Translations under genes and position numbers: made by a program
From: Exilibacterium tricleocarpae
GTDB lineage: Bacteria; Pseudomonadota; Gammaproteobacteria; Pseudomonadales; Cellvibrionaceae
Direction: 5' to 3'
DNA: 64,000 nucleotides
Assembly (NCBI RefSeq): GCF_007004655.1
Contig: NZ_ML660098.1
Coordinates: 1 to 64,000 of the forward strand
Shown: in pieces, positions 34,623 to 43,840 of the stretch
Position numbering within the stretch: the first letter of the stretch is position 1
Layout: each line of letters begins with the position of its first letter
The notes under the pieces: model-generated
Database searches by the model: none
The model's input: the letters and a program-made list of their open reading frames with translations, nothing else
Told to the model about the DNA's origin: nothing

Positions 34623-35933
34623 TTAATTCCTGTCGAGCTTGAGTCTGTCCATATCCCTGAAGTTGCCATAAGAAGAGACAATGACCTCTTCGCCAGGGTC
34701 GAGACCCGCCAATACTTCGATAAACCGATTGTTGCGTCGTCCCAGTTGCAACTGGCGTCGATAGGCTTCGGTCCCCGCGCCGTTAATAACGAATGCCCAC
34801 CGGCCTCCGGTATCCTGGAAAAACTGGCCATTGGGCACCAGCAGCGCCGGCTCCGAGTCACCCAGGGTCAGTTTCGATTGTATGGACTGCCCGCGACGCA
34901 GGTCGGAGGGCGCCGCGCCGACCATCTTCAGGTCTACCTGGAACTGGCCGTTCCTCACATTCGGATAAATCTTCGCAACCCGCAGTTGATACCTGTGCCT
35001 GCCGCGCTCAAAGTCGGCCTGCTGGCCCAGATCGATACGATCGAGATAATACTCATCGATATCGGCCACCAGCTTAAAGGTTTCGGGATTGCTGATCTGG
35101 CCCAACCGCGAGCCGCGCGGCACATTCTGGCCGACTTCCATATCGAAACCGGAGAGGCGACCCGCCACTGGCGCGCGCACGGTCAGGTCCTGCAAACTGC
35201 GGTGAGCGAAAGTCAGGTTCGCTTCCATGGTGGCGGTTTTTTCTTTAAAAAATCGCAATTGTGCCGCCATCAACTTCTCATCGGATGCCTGGCTTTCGAG
35301 AGTGACCGCGCGCTTTTCCCGCAAATATTGCAATTCATCCAGCAAATCGTCGTATTCCGATTGCGAAATATGAGCCTTGGCAATCAGTTCTTTTTTGCGT
35401 GCCGCGGCGCGCGTCAGGCGGCCGATATTATAGTTTAGCTCCACCAGCGAGTGCTTGTGATCGAGGCGGTTTTGCTCCAGCCGCAGCTCCTGGTCGCGCA
35501 TGGCGTTGAGCTGTTCCATCACCCGTGATTCGGTGCTCATCACGCTCAGTTGCAGGTCGGCATTGGACAGCCTGAGAATCACCTGGTTGGCCGCGACGGC
35601 GGCGCCGTCCTCGACCAGCACCTCTTCCACCCGACCACCCTGGACCGCATCGAGAAAGACGGTTCGCAACGGCGCCACCCGCGCTCGCACCGGAATGTAA
35701 TCTTCAAAAATACCGCTGGCCGCCGAGGCGATAATCACCCGGTCGCCGGCAATATGCAGCGAGCGTCCGGCAAACCGGTCCGCCGCCACGAAGTAGCCGG
35801 CCGCCAGCAGGGCCAGACCGGCGCTGATTTTTATCAGGGTCCTGCCGGGCAACGCGGCTTTGGCGACCGGTCTGTCCATGCCCCCTAAAGGGGGCGGTGG
35901 ATTGTTTTTATTGGCAGTTAACGTCTGTGCCAT
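34623..35933 (-). CDS. HlyD/RND-type periplasmic adaptor of the ABC exporter
   Basis: 436 residues from ATG 35933; a TTG four codons upstream is the alternative. A single N-terminal membrane anchor (TLIKISAGLALLAAGYFVAA) is followed by a split lipoyl domain (GGRVEEVLVEDGAAVAANQVILRL ... LTVRAPVAGRLSGFDMEVGQNVPRG). A long alpha-hairpin lies at ~115-225, then beta-barrel and membrane-proximal domains. It bridges the inner-membrane exporter to an outer-membrane channel, which is not encoded here. It is first gene of the operon, downstream of a sigma-54 promoter. A 220-bp gap separates it from the ATPase gene. Confidence 0.9.
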   Translation of the reverse strand: MAQTLTANKNNPPPPLGGMDRPVAKAALPGRTLIKISAGLALLAAGYFVAADRFAGRSLHIAGDRVIIASAASGIFEDYIPVRARVAPLRTVFLDAVQGGRVEEVLVEDGAAVAANQVILRLSNADLQLSVMSTESRVMEQLNAMRDQELRLEQNRLDHKHSLVELNYNIGRLTRAAARKKELIAKAHISQSEYDDLLDELQYLREKRAVTLESQASDEKLMAAQLRFFKEKTATMEANLTFAHRSLQDLTVRAPVAGRLSGFDMEVGQNVPRGSRLGQISNPETFKLVADIDEYYLDRIDLGQQADFERGRHRYQLRVAKIYPNVRNGQFQVDLKMVGAAPSDLRRGQSIQSKLTLGDSEPALLVPNGQFFQDTGGRWAFVINGAGTEAYRRQLQLGRRNNRFIEVLAGLDPGEEVIVSSYGNFRDMDRLKLDRN

Positions 35934-36009
35934 CTCGATTACCAAACTTCTATGCTGTCAATTCTCGGGCTCCGTACCTGCCACTCAACTGAGCCCACTA
36001 GTTATAGAT

Positions 36010-36025
36010 AGCAAAGCCCAGGCCA
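36010..36025 (-). promoter_or_regulatory. sigma-54 (-24/-12) promoter of the exporter operon
   Basis: TGGCCT-N5-TTGCT on the minus strand, with GG and GC correctly 10 bp apart, matches the sigma-54 consensus TGGCAC-N5-TTGC at the invariant positions. It lies 77 bp upstream of the adaptor start and points toward it. The divergent gene encodes a sigma-54 activator, which supports the call. Confidence 0.7.
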
Positions 36026-36075
36026 AAATATAACTCATTGATATATATATTATTTTTCCATCAAACTTGGAAAAC

Positions 36076-36114
36076 TGTTCATATTCGGACAAAAATAGTG
36101 TTCGAGTTCGGACA
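36076..36114. promoter_or_regulatory. paired palindromic operators, probable activator binding sites
   Basis: Two copies of TGTTC-N6-GGACA (36076-36091 and 36099-36114), centred 23 bp or about two helical turns apart. They lie 50-100 bp upstream of the sigma-54 promoter, the normal position of enhancer sites for NtrC-family regulators. A half site (GAACAC) follows near 36131. Confidence 0.65.
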
Positions 36115-36164
36115 CAGCCTGTACGATAACGAACACTTGATAGCAACGGAAAGCCGGGAGATGG

Positions 36165-36222
36165 GCAGTCTTGAACCAGAAGAAAGGACAGTCTTGAACC
36201 AGGAGGCGCGACAGTCTTGAAC
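36165..36222 (+). repeat. 23-bp tandem repeat over the leader and start of the regulator gene
   Basis: CAGTCTTGAAC recurs at 23-bp spacing (about 36166, 36189 and 36212). The third copy contains the TTG start codon of the response regulator at 36217. The second copy is followed by AGGAGG, its ribosome binding site. Slippage would change the number of leader units and potential TTG starts. Confidence 0.75.
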
Positions 36223-37647
36223 AGCGACAAATGCATCCTGATTGTCGATGACGACGAGGATATTCTCACCGCCGGACAACTGCTGCTGAAAAGGCATTTC
36301 GGCACAGTCGTGACCTGTAACCGCCCGGAGCATATACCCCAGGCCATGGCCGAGCGCACATTCGATGCCATCCTGCTGGATATGAACTTCTCCCCCGGCG
36401 CCAGCAGTGGCGAGCAGGGCTTTGTCTGGCTGCAGAGAATACGGGACATCGACCCCGATGCCGTGGTGGTGGTGATTACCGCCCACGCCGGAGTCGATAT
36501 AGCGGTCGAGGCGATGAAGCACGGCGCCACCGATTTTATCGCCAAGCCCTGGCATAACGAAAAAGTAGTGGCCACCCTGTCCGCCGCCGTGCAACTGCGC
36601 CACAGCCGCTCGGAGGCAAGCCGCTTAAAACGCAGCAATCAACTCTTGGTAGAGGCCGCCGGGGGCGCCGGACAAAACCTGCTCGGCAACTCGCCGGCAA
36701 TGGCGGCCGTGCACTCGATGATCCGCCGCACCGCGCCCACCGATGCCAATGTGCTGATCCTGGGTGAAAACGGCACCGGTAAAGAACTGGTGGCGCGGGA
36801 ACTGCATCAACAGAGCCTGCGTCGCGGCAACGTCTTTATGTCCGTCGACCTGGGGTCGGTCTCGGCGACCCTGTTTGAGTCGGAGTTGTTCGGTCACCAC
36901 AAAGGCGCATTTACCGGTGCCGGCAAGGACCGCATCGGACGCCTGGTGGCGGCCAGCGGCGGCACGCTGTTTCTCGATGAAATCGGCAATATTCCCCTGC
37001 ACTTGCAGGCCAAACTGTTGACCGTGCTGGAGCAACGCCAGGTGACGCCGCTGGGCAGCAATCAGGCCATCGCTATCGATGTGCGGGTCGTCGCTGCAAC
37101 CAATCTGTCGCGAGAAGCGCTGAACGACGGGGAAAAGTTCAGGCAGGATCTGCTGTTTCGTTTAAACACCGTAGAAATCACCTTGCCACCGCTGCGGCAG
37201 CGGGCGGAGGATATCCCGGAAATCGCCATCCACTATGCCCGGCTCTACGCGCGCAAATACCGCAAACCGGAAAAATCGTTCTCCGCTGCCGCGCTCTCGG
37301 CAGCCCGCGCTTATACCTGGCCGGGTAATGTCCGCGCCCTGCGTCACGCGGTGGAGCGGGCGGTTATTCTCTCTGAGGGAAAGCAGTTTGAAACAGCGGA
37401 TTTGCAACTCGATAGCGTCCCCGCCGGGGGCGAAAGTTTCGCAGGCAATATCGGGCGCGCCGCCGGCAGTGCCGCAACCCATTCGGCAACGGGGCCTGCG
37501 GCGGGAGACCTGCATCTGGAAAGTATGGAGAAACGCCTGGTGCAAGCCGCGCTGCAACGCCACAGCTACAATATCAGTAAAGCCGCAAAAGATTTGGGGT
37601 TGACCCGGGCAGCCCTGTACAGACGGATGGAAAAGTATGGCTTCTAA
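36217..37647 (+). CDS. NtrC-family sigma-54-dependent response regulator
   Basis: 476 residues starting at TTG 36217 behind AGGAGG. A receiver domain with phospho-acceptor D55 (ILLDMNF) is followed by a AAA+ activator domain. That domain has Walker A GENGTGKE, the sigma-54 contact loop GAFTGA and Walker [12 protein letters not shown] Fis-type helix-turn-helix forms the C-terminus ([25 protein letters not shown]). It most likely activates the divergent exporter operon from the paired palindromes. It overlaps the kinase gene by 11 bp. Confidence 0.94.
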   Translation: MNSDKCILIVDDDEDILTAGQLLLKRHFGTVVTCNRPEHIPQAMAERTFDAILLDMNFSPGASSGEQGFVWLQRIRDIDPDAVVVVITAHAGVDIAVEAMKHGATDFIAKPWHNEKVVATLSAAVQLRHSRSEASRLKRSNQLLVEAAGGAGQNLLGNSPAMAAVHSMIRRTAPTDANVLILGENGTGKELVARELHQQSLRRGNVFMSVDLGSVSATLFESELFGHHKGAFTGAGKDRIGRLVAASGGTLFLDEIGNIPLHLQAKLLTVLEQRQVTPLGSNQAIAIDVRVVAATNLSREALNDGEKFRQDLLFRLNTVEITLPPLRQRAEDIPEIAIHYARLYARKYRKPEKSFSAAALSAARAYTWPGNVRALRHAVERAVILSEGKQFETADLQLDSVPAGGESFAGNIGRAAGSAATHSATGPAAGDLHLESMEKRLVQAALQRHSYNISKAAKDLGLTRAALYRRMEKYGF

Positions 37648-39103
37648 TCATTTTGCCGTAGCGATGATGGTGCGGGTATCGCTGTTGGCGCTCGCCCTGA
37701 TGGGCCTGAGCGCGGCCCTTACCCACACCGGCTTCCACGGTATCACCATCTTACTGACCGCCGTTACCGCGGCGCTGCTATATGAACTCTACCGCTTTGT
37801 GAGCAAAACCAACACCGAACTGGCGCGGTTCCTGGACGCCGCCCGCCACGGCGATTTCGCCCAGCGCTACCCGCCGGGCAGCAGCGGCGCGGGCTTCGAG
37901 CAATTGTCCGCCGTATTCGGCGATATCGTGCAGCGTTTCAAGGCAACCCGGCAACAGCAGGAGGAACAACTGCGACACTTGAAGTCGCTGACCGATCATA
38001 TACCGGTACCGTTGTTATCGCTCTACCCGGACGGTCGCATTCGGCTGCACAACAATGCTGCCCGGCGCCTGTTCGGCAGTGTGAACGTCAATCGAGTCGA
38101 GAAACTGGGGGCTTTCGGCCAGATCTTTGCAGACACTATTCAAAACCTCGAACCCGGCAACCGCAGGCTGGTAAACTTTTCCCACGACGGCATGGAGCGG
38201 CAGTTGGCGGTGGTGGCGACACAGATTACCACCGGAAAGATTCGCGAGCACCTGATCAGCATGCAGGACATTCAAAGCGAGTTGGACAGCGTGCAGTTGC
38301 AGGCCTGGCAGGACCTGGTGCGGGTCTTGACCCACGAACTGATGAACAGCATTACCCCGGTGGCTTCGCTGGCAAAAACGGCGACCGACCTGGTGGACGA
38401 CACCCGCCTGAAGTTAAACGCCAACGCCGGTGTCGAGGCGGTGGCGGAGGCACTCGCCGACGTGCGCCGGGCGGTGGACACGGTGGCCCGGCGTGCCGAC
38501 GGTATGACGCAGTTTGTGCAGAGTTACCGCAGCCTCACGCTGCTGCCGGCACCGCAAAAACAAACGCTGTTACTGGCGGATATATTTCAGCGGGTCGGGG
38601 AATTGTTCGCAGTCGACTGGGCGGCCAGGGGTATCGATCTGCAAGTCAGGCTGGAACCGCAGCGACTGCAACTGTTTGCCGACCCCGATTTACTGGAGCA
38701 AATGCTGATCAACCTTCTGCAAAATGCCGGGCAGGCGCTGGACGGCGGCGACAAACCCCGGGCGGCGACGCACCCGGCGGCATCATCCTCAGCGGCGTCT
38801 CCAGCAACTGTTGTTCATCCAACGCCTGTTCACCCAACTGCTGAACCCCCGCATACCGGCCCCACCGTTACCATGACAGGACGCCTGAATCAGCGCGGTC
38901 GAGTGTTACTGGAGGTGGCGGACAACGGCCCCGGTATTCCCGCTGCTATCGTCAACGAGATTTTCGTGCCGTTCTTTACCACTAAACACCAGGGCTCCGG
39001 CGTCGGCCTGGCGTTGACACGGCAGATTATGATCGCCCACGGCGGCAGCGTTACGGTACAGACTTCGGATAAGAGTGGGGCCAAATTTACCCTGGTGTTT
39101 TGA
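37637..39103 (+). CDS. membrane sensor histidine kinase, partner of the NtrC-type regulator
   Basis: 488 residues. Two N-terminal TMs with a very short periplasmic loop (~10-55), a HAMP-like linker and PAS-like domain (~110-210), then a phospho-accepting H233 in LTHELMNSITP. The ATPase domain has N-box NLLQNAGQAL, G1 DNGPGIP and G2 GSGVGLAL. An unusual Pro/Ala/Thr-rich insert lies between N and G1 boxes (~375-415). With almost no periplasmic domain, it probably senses membrane state or a cytoplasmic cue. Confidence 0.92.
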   Translation: MASNHFAVAMMVRVSLLALALMGLSAALTHTGFHGITILLTAVTAALLYELYRFVSKTNTELARFLDAARHGDFAQRYPPGSSGAGFEQLSAVFGDIVQRFKATRQQQEEQLRHLKSLTDHIPVPLLSLYPDGRIRLHNNAARRLFGSVNVNRVEKLGAFGQIFADTIQNLEPGNRRLVNFSHDGMERQLAVVATQITTGKIREHLISMQDIQSELDSVQLQAWQDLVRVLTHELMNSITPVASLAKTATDLVDDTRLKLNANAGVEAVAEALADVRRAVDTVARRADGMTQFVQSYRSLTLLPAPQKQTLLLADIFQRVGELFAVDWAARGIDLQVRLEPQRLQLFADPDLLEQMLINLLQNAGQALDGGDKPRAATHPAASSSAASPATVVHPTPVHPTAEPPHTGPTVTMTGRLNQRGRVLLEVADNGPGIPAAIVNEIFVPFFTTKHQGSGVGLALTRQIMIAHGGSVTVQTSDKSGAKFTLVF

Positions 39104-39238
39104 CGGCGTTTTTTTGAAGGCGGCCTGGTATTCTGGACAGTAAATCGTCTCACCCAAAACGAGCCTTGGTGTCCTTAGCCGGCCCGGTCTCAATCCGGGC
39201 GCACTGCCCCGCCCCGGGAAAGCCCTCAGCAAGCGTTT

Positions 39239-40444
39239 TCAACCGGCGAAATTGTACTCGTCTTTCCAGTGCTCGACACGGCCGTTGTCCATGGCATCGA
39301 GCGCCATCTGCACCACCACCGAAACCTCGGCGCCCGACTTTACATTGGACTGGGGGTTGGTGCGACTCAGCACGGCTTGTTTAAAATCCAGCATTGCCTG
39401 TAAACTCGGTTCTTTGTGTTCTATATCAATCGCCACACCGGCAGGCCCCCAGCCGGATTGAGTCGCGCCGGTTACACCGTCGACAATAGCCTTGTCTTTA
39501 CTTTTTCCCGCTTCCGAAAATAACCAGGCCTGACCTTTATTGATAACGATGGTGCCTTCTTTCCCCATAATTTTTATTTGGTAACCGTCTTTTCTGTTAG
39601 TGGTCAGGCTGCTGTATTTGGCCTTTACACCCGACGGGTACTCAGTGATGACATGCACATTATCATAGGTCTCCCGGCCGTCCTGCCAAAAGTCGATACC
39701 GCCAAATCCGGTTACTTTCACCGGGTGAGCACCCAAGACCCAATTGCTGAAATCGATCTGGTGGGAACACAGCTCCGCCATCAGGCCGCCGGAATACTCG
39801 CGATACATGCGCCAGTTGATCGACTTTTCCCACTTCGGGTCCGGGACCGGTCGCCGCCAGTCGCCGTTTCTGTTCCACTGGCATTCCAGCGCGGCAACCC
39901 TGCCGATTTTTCCCTGCTGTACCAATTCGACGATATGTCGATACAACCTCGAACTGTGGTATTGGTGGCCGGTCTGGAAAACCAGATTCGCATCTTTGAC
40001 TTTTTTACACAATCTGCCGATATCCCGGTAACCGTAAGCCATTGTCTTTTCGCAATAGACATGTTTACCGGCATCGAGAGCGTCGACAGCGATATCGGCA
40101 TGGGTGTTAAACGGTGTGGCGACAACAACGGCGTCAACCTGCTTACTGTCGAGCAAAAACCGGTAATCGCTGTATTCCCGGGTCTGCCGGTCCGCGTATT
40201 TCATGCCGTTGGCAAGCCGAAACGGCAACGGATCGCAACAGGCCGCCAGCCGGATACCCGGTATCTTTTGAATAATGGAGGCCAGGCCGCCGCCGCGATC
40301 GCCGGTGCCGATGATACCGATATTGACGGCCGGCGCCCGCTCACCGGCATGGCCGGGGTAGCTATAACCCGCCAGTGCCACGCCGGTTCCGGCAAGGGCG
40401 GCGTCCGTTAGAAACTTCCTTCTCGAAATTGTTTTTCTATTCAT
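39239..40444 (-). CDS. Tat-exported Gfo/Idh/MocA family oxidoreductase
   Basis: 401 residues. Twin-arginine signal SRRKFLTDAALAGTGVALAG, then Rossmann fold (VNIGIIGTGDRGGGLA). The family motif is CEKTMAYGYRD, with the EKP-type lysine region, and ALECQWNRNGDWRRP begins the substrate domain. These NAD(P)-dependent enzymes oxidise or reduce sugars; Tat export implies a tightly bound cofactor. It is near a second member and a DUF1080 protein, a combination associated with 3-keto-glycoside formation and cleavage. Confidence 0.88.
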   Translation of the reverse strand: MNRKTISRRKFLTDAALAGTGVALAGYSYPGHAGERAPAVNIGIIGTGDRGGGLASIIQKIPGIRLAACCDPLPFRLANGMKYADRQTREYSDYRFLLDSKQVDAVVVATPFNTHADIAVDALDAGKHVYCEKTMAYGYRDIGRLCKKVKDANLVFQTGHQYHSSRLYRHIVELVQQGKIGRVAALECQWNRNGDWRRPVPDPKWEKSINWRMYREYSGGLMAELCSHQIDFSNWVLGAHPVKVTGFGGIDFWQDGRETYDNVHVITEYPSGVKAKYSSLTTNRKDGYQIKIMGKEGTIVINKGQAWLFSEAGKSKDKAIVDGVTGATQSGWGPAGVAIDIEHKEPSLQAMLDFKQAVLSRTNPQSNVKSGAEVSVVVQMALDAMDNGRVEHWKDEYNFAG

Positions 40445-40729
40445 CGTAAATGGCTGATCATCTTAAATAGCCGGCACCGCTGGCTGGGAAGAAGGGAACA
40501 GGTTGTACCGATGGCGAAAGTGCACCAAATTATAGCGCAGGGGCCGAAGCCCTGTCGATTTTCTCTCTCCGCCTGCTGCCTCTATTTGCGACTGGTTTCT
40601 ATCGCTCCTCGCTGCCGCGGGTATGCCGGCGTCGCTTTTTGCGACAACTTTTTCCGTGATTCGTCAATGCGAAACCCGGGCGTCCGACCAGGCTGCCGGC
40701 CGGACCCGGGCTGCCGGCATACAGATGAC

Positions 40730-42073
40730 TCAAACTTTCATTTCCCAACCCGGCGCGTAGTCCCTGCTCCAGTACTTGCGGGCGCCGCGATCGCGAAGAA
40801 TGCGACCGTTATCGGTATCCAACATCAGTTTTCTGCCGACTTTCTGCGAGATATTGCCGAGGTGACAGAGCAGGTTGGTAATATGACCATCGCGGATCGG
40901 CGAGTTCTGTCGCTCGCCCTGGCGCACGGCATTGACGAAGTTCTGCATATGCAAGTCGGTCAGGAAGCCGCCGCCCACAGTATTGAGGGTGGCGCTCTCG
41001 CCTTTTTCTTTGACGTCCTTGATCAGCTTGCCCTCGTTGTCGTATACCTTGTAGCCGTTTCTGTCCAACAGGATAGTGCCCTTGGTGCCGTGTAGAGTGA
41101 CCCCGCGGCCCCGCTCATGCTGCTTAAACCCGTTGCAGCTTCTGCCTTCCCAGGTAATCATCTTACCGCCTTCAAATTCGTAGTTGACGTTTTGCGTATC
41201 GTAGAACTGCCAGTCGTCTTTAAAGTGAAAACGGCCGCCGGAAGAAATAACGGACTTGGGAAACTCAACCCCCAACGCCCAGCGACAGATATCGATCTCG
41301 TGGGTGCCGTTGTTGTTGATTTCCCCCGTGCCCCAATTCCAGAACCAATGCCAGTTATAGTGCACGTAATTGTCTTTATAGCCTTCCCTCGGCGCCGGGC
41401 CCTGCCACAGATCCCAGTCCAGCCAATCGGGCACGGCGACCGACTTACCCACGCCGATGGATTTCCGGTTGTTGGCATACCAGGCTTTGCCGTAGTAGAC
41501 ATCGCCGATAAGACCGGCCCCGATATCCGCTACCGCCTGGATGGATGTGGGCGCTGAACGCTGCTGGTTGCCCATCTGGATAACGCGCTTGTATTTTTGC
41601 TGCGCCTCGACCAATAGCTCTCCCTCTCGCGGGTTATGACTGCAGGGCTTCTCCACATAGACATGCTTGCCGGCCTGCACCCCCATCAGGCTCATAGGCG
41701 CGTGCCAGTGTTCCGGGGTGGCGATAAGAATCGCATCGACATCCTTGTTTTCCAGCAGCTTCCTGAAGTCAACGTAGTTGGTGACAGCGTTGGCGGCAGA
41801 GCTGCCGAAAGTCTCCTGCACCAGCTTTCCCGCCAGATCAAATTCTCTTTTGTCCACATCACAGACAGCGGTGAGCGCACTATTTTTCGCCGTCGCCAGC
41901 GACCTGATCAACGCCTTGCCGCGCCCGTGAACGCCCACCGCCGCGCAGTTGATACGGTCATTGGCACCGAGTATATTGCCGTAGCTTCGGGCAGACGCGG
42001 CCCAGTACAGCCCGGCGGTTACGGCGGCGGACTTTTTGACAAAATCCCGCCGCGTATGTTTTTTATCGCTCAT
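40730..42073 (-). CDS. Tat-exported Gfo/Idh/MocA family oxidoreductase, second copy
   Basis: 447 residues from ATG 42073. Tat motif TRRDFVKKSAAVTAGLYWAA, Rossmann segment INCAAVGVHGRGKALIRSL, and the family motif VEKPCSHNPREGE. The C-terminal domain has NWHWFWNWGTGEINNNGTHEIDICRWALG with the conserved histidine. It differs clearly from the neighbour at 39239. It starts 26 bp after the DUF1080 gene and is likely co-transcribed with it. Confidence 0.88.
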   Translation of the reverse strand: MSDKKHTRRDFVKKSAAVTAGLYWAASARSYGNILGANDRINCAAVGVHGRGKALIRSLATAKNSALTAVCDVDKREFDLAGKLVQETFGSSAANAVTNYVDFRKLLENKDVDAILIATPEHWHAPMSLMGVQAGKHVYVEKPCSHNPREGELLVEAQQKYKRVIQMGNQQRSAPTSIQAVADIGAGLIGDVYYGKAWYANNRKSIGVGKSVAVPDWLDWDLWQGPAPREGYKDNYVHYNWHWFWNWGTGEINNNGTHEIDICRWALGVEFPKSVISSGGRFHFKDDWQFYDTQNVNYEFEGGKMITWEGRSCNGFKQHERGRGVTLHGTKGTILLDRNGYKVYDNEGKLIKDVKEKGESATLNTVGGGFLTDLHMQNFVNAVRQGERQNSPIRDGHITNLLCHLGNISQKVGRKLMLDTDNGRILRDRGARKYWSRDYAPGWEMKV

Positions 42074-42099
42074 AGTCAGACACCTGTGTCGTTTAGAAG

Positions 42100-43479
42100 T
42101 CAAAATTCCCGGATTTTAATACTGCGAAAATGCACGGTGTCACCGTGGTCCTGTAAGAGAATCGGTCCCTCGGGCCAGCGACCAAAATTGGGCCAGTCTT
42201 TATACTTGCTGTAATTGACCAGGGCGGCAAACATCTGCGAGTATCGATCGTACTCCACGGCTTTTTCATTGTTCAGCCAGTGCTCCACCTTGCCGTTGCG
42301 CGAGACAATCCGGGCCCGGTTCCACTGCCCGATACCTTTGAACATCCTGGATTTGGAAGCGGCTGGATTGGACAGGTTCTGCGCGGCGATAAGGTCGTAC
42401 AAAGAACCGAGCGTGCGGTTGCCACTGACACCTTGTTTAGCATCGGGATGTCTGGCATCGTCGAGAATTTGAAACTCACAGCCAATCGCCGAGCCGGCGC
42501 CTTTGTTCAGTTCGGGATCGACAAAATATTTGATGCCGCTGTTGGCGCCCTCGGTGATTTTAAAATCCAGCTCCAGTTCAAAGTCGCCGAACTGCGCTTC
42601 GGTAATAATATCGCCGGGGCCGGTCGCCTCGCCCCCGTCGGTGGCCAGCACCGTCAGCACACCGTCCTTGATGGTCCAGCCCGAACGGGGGAAACGGTCC
42701 AACTTGGCGCCGCGCCAGCCTTTCGAGGTTTTGCCGTCCCACAACAAGCGGAAGCCTTTTTTCTGTTCCCAATCGGACAGTCGGTTGGTCAGGTAACTGA
42801 CTTCCCTGACGTCGGGGGGCACGTCCCACCGCGAGGCTTCCAGGTCCCTGGTCTTGATGCGCAGGTTGCGCCACATAACCTCGGTCCCGACCTGTTCTTT
42901 TTGTTTGATACTGTGAACCTGTAAGCCGATAAAACCCCTGGCGGTCATATCGTCCACCAGATTGCTGGTCATCACCCCGTTGACCCAGACCCGGATACTG
43001 TCGCCGACCGCCTCGACGTGAAAGCTGTTCCACTGCCCGGTGCGAAAGGCTTTGCGACCCTGCGGGTTGATCGCCAGCGGGTACAACCACTTGCGCCGCC
43101 CCTCGTCGTAGATACCGCCGGAGTAGGCGCGGGGACTCGGGTCTATCTCCACCTGGTAGCCGTGAACACGGCCGTTTTGATAGCTCTTTTTACTGAGGCT
43201 GCGAATCTGCACGCCGGAGTTCAGGCGGTTGTCGACCTTTACCTCAAACTCCAGAATAAAATCCGAGTAGGTTTTCCTGCTGGTCAAAAATGTATTCGGC
43301 GTATCCGCTTTGGAGGTGCCGACAATGGCGTCGCCCTCGATACGGTATTCGGCAGTGCCCCCCAGTTTGGTCCAGTTATCCAGATCCTTGCCGTTAAACA
43401 GCAACTCCCAGCTGTCCGCCTGGGCCCAGCCCGCATTGGCGCAGACCAGGAGGAACAAGAACAGTTTCAGTTTATTCAT
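42100..43479 (-). CDS. exported protein with two DUF1080 (3-keto-disaccharide hydrolase) domains
   Basis: 459 residues with signal peptide (MNKLKLFLFLLVCANAGWAQA). Domain 1 (~25-215) begins WELLFNGKDLDNWTKLGG; domain 2 (~245-459) begins FRLLWDGKTSKGWRGAKLD. Both are concanavalin-like beta-sandwiches of the DUF1080/3-keto-disaccharide hydrolase family. Some family members cleave glycosides that were first oxidised at C3 by Gfo/Idh/MocA enzymes. The first gene of a likely operon with the oxidoreductase at 40730. Confidence 0.88.
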   Translation of the reverse strand: MNKLKLFLFLLVCANAGWAQADSWELLFNGKDLDNWTKLGGTAEYRIEGDAIVGTSKADTPNTFLTSRKTYSDFILEFEVKVDNRLNSGVQIRSLSKKSYQNGRVHGYQVEIDPSPRAYSGGIYDEGRRKWLYPLAINPQGRKAFRTGQWNSFHVEAVGDSIRVWVNGVMTSNLVDDMTARGFIGLQVHSIKQKEQVGTEVMWRNLRIKTRDLEASRWDVPPDVREVSYLTNRLSDWEQKKGFRLLWDGKTSKGWRGAKLDRFPRSGWTIKDGVLTVLATDGGEATGPGDIITEAQFGDFELELDFKITEGANSGIKYFVDPELNKGAGSAIGCEFQILDDARHPDAKQGVSGNRTLGSLYDLIAAQNLSNPAASKSRMFKGIGQWNRARIVSRNGKVEHWLNNEKAVEYDRYSQMFAALVNYSKYKDWPNFGRWPEGPILLQDHGDTVHFRSIKIREF

Positions 43480-43840
43480 CGTGTTTAAGCCTTAGTTATC
43501 GATTTCTAACCGGGTCCGGCCGCCGCTGCCCAAGCCCGCAATGTACACTTTATCTCTCAATTGGCATGACCGATTGCATAATAAATCGTCAGACTGGTCT
43601 GGTCAATTATTACAGGCGATATCCGGGAGCAGTCAGCCTGATGACCAGAAGAGTATTAACTATTTGTTTTTTATGGCTTTTCCTGGAAAATCCAGCCCCA
43701 ACCTATATGACTGCGATAGATAAAGGTGCTAATATCGCTGCAAGTCCGGTCAGGCCAGATTGAGAGACCAGCACCGCCGGGCACCGACCGCGGGGGCCTC
43801 CGCGCCCGCCTTACTCGGCACTAGGGGGAGAGCAGACATA
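43480..43840. other. divergent promoter region between DUF1080 and enolase-superfamily genes
   Basis: No gene supported. The interval must contain promoters in both directions. Short frames on + here have no ribosome binding sites. No clear operator palindrome was seen. Confidence 0.4.
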
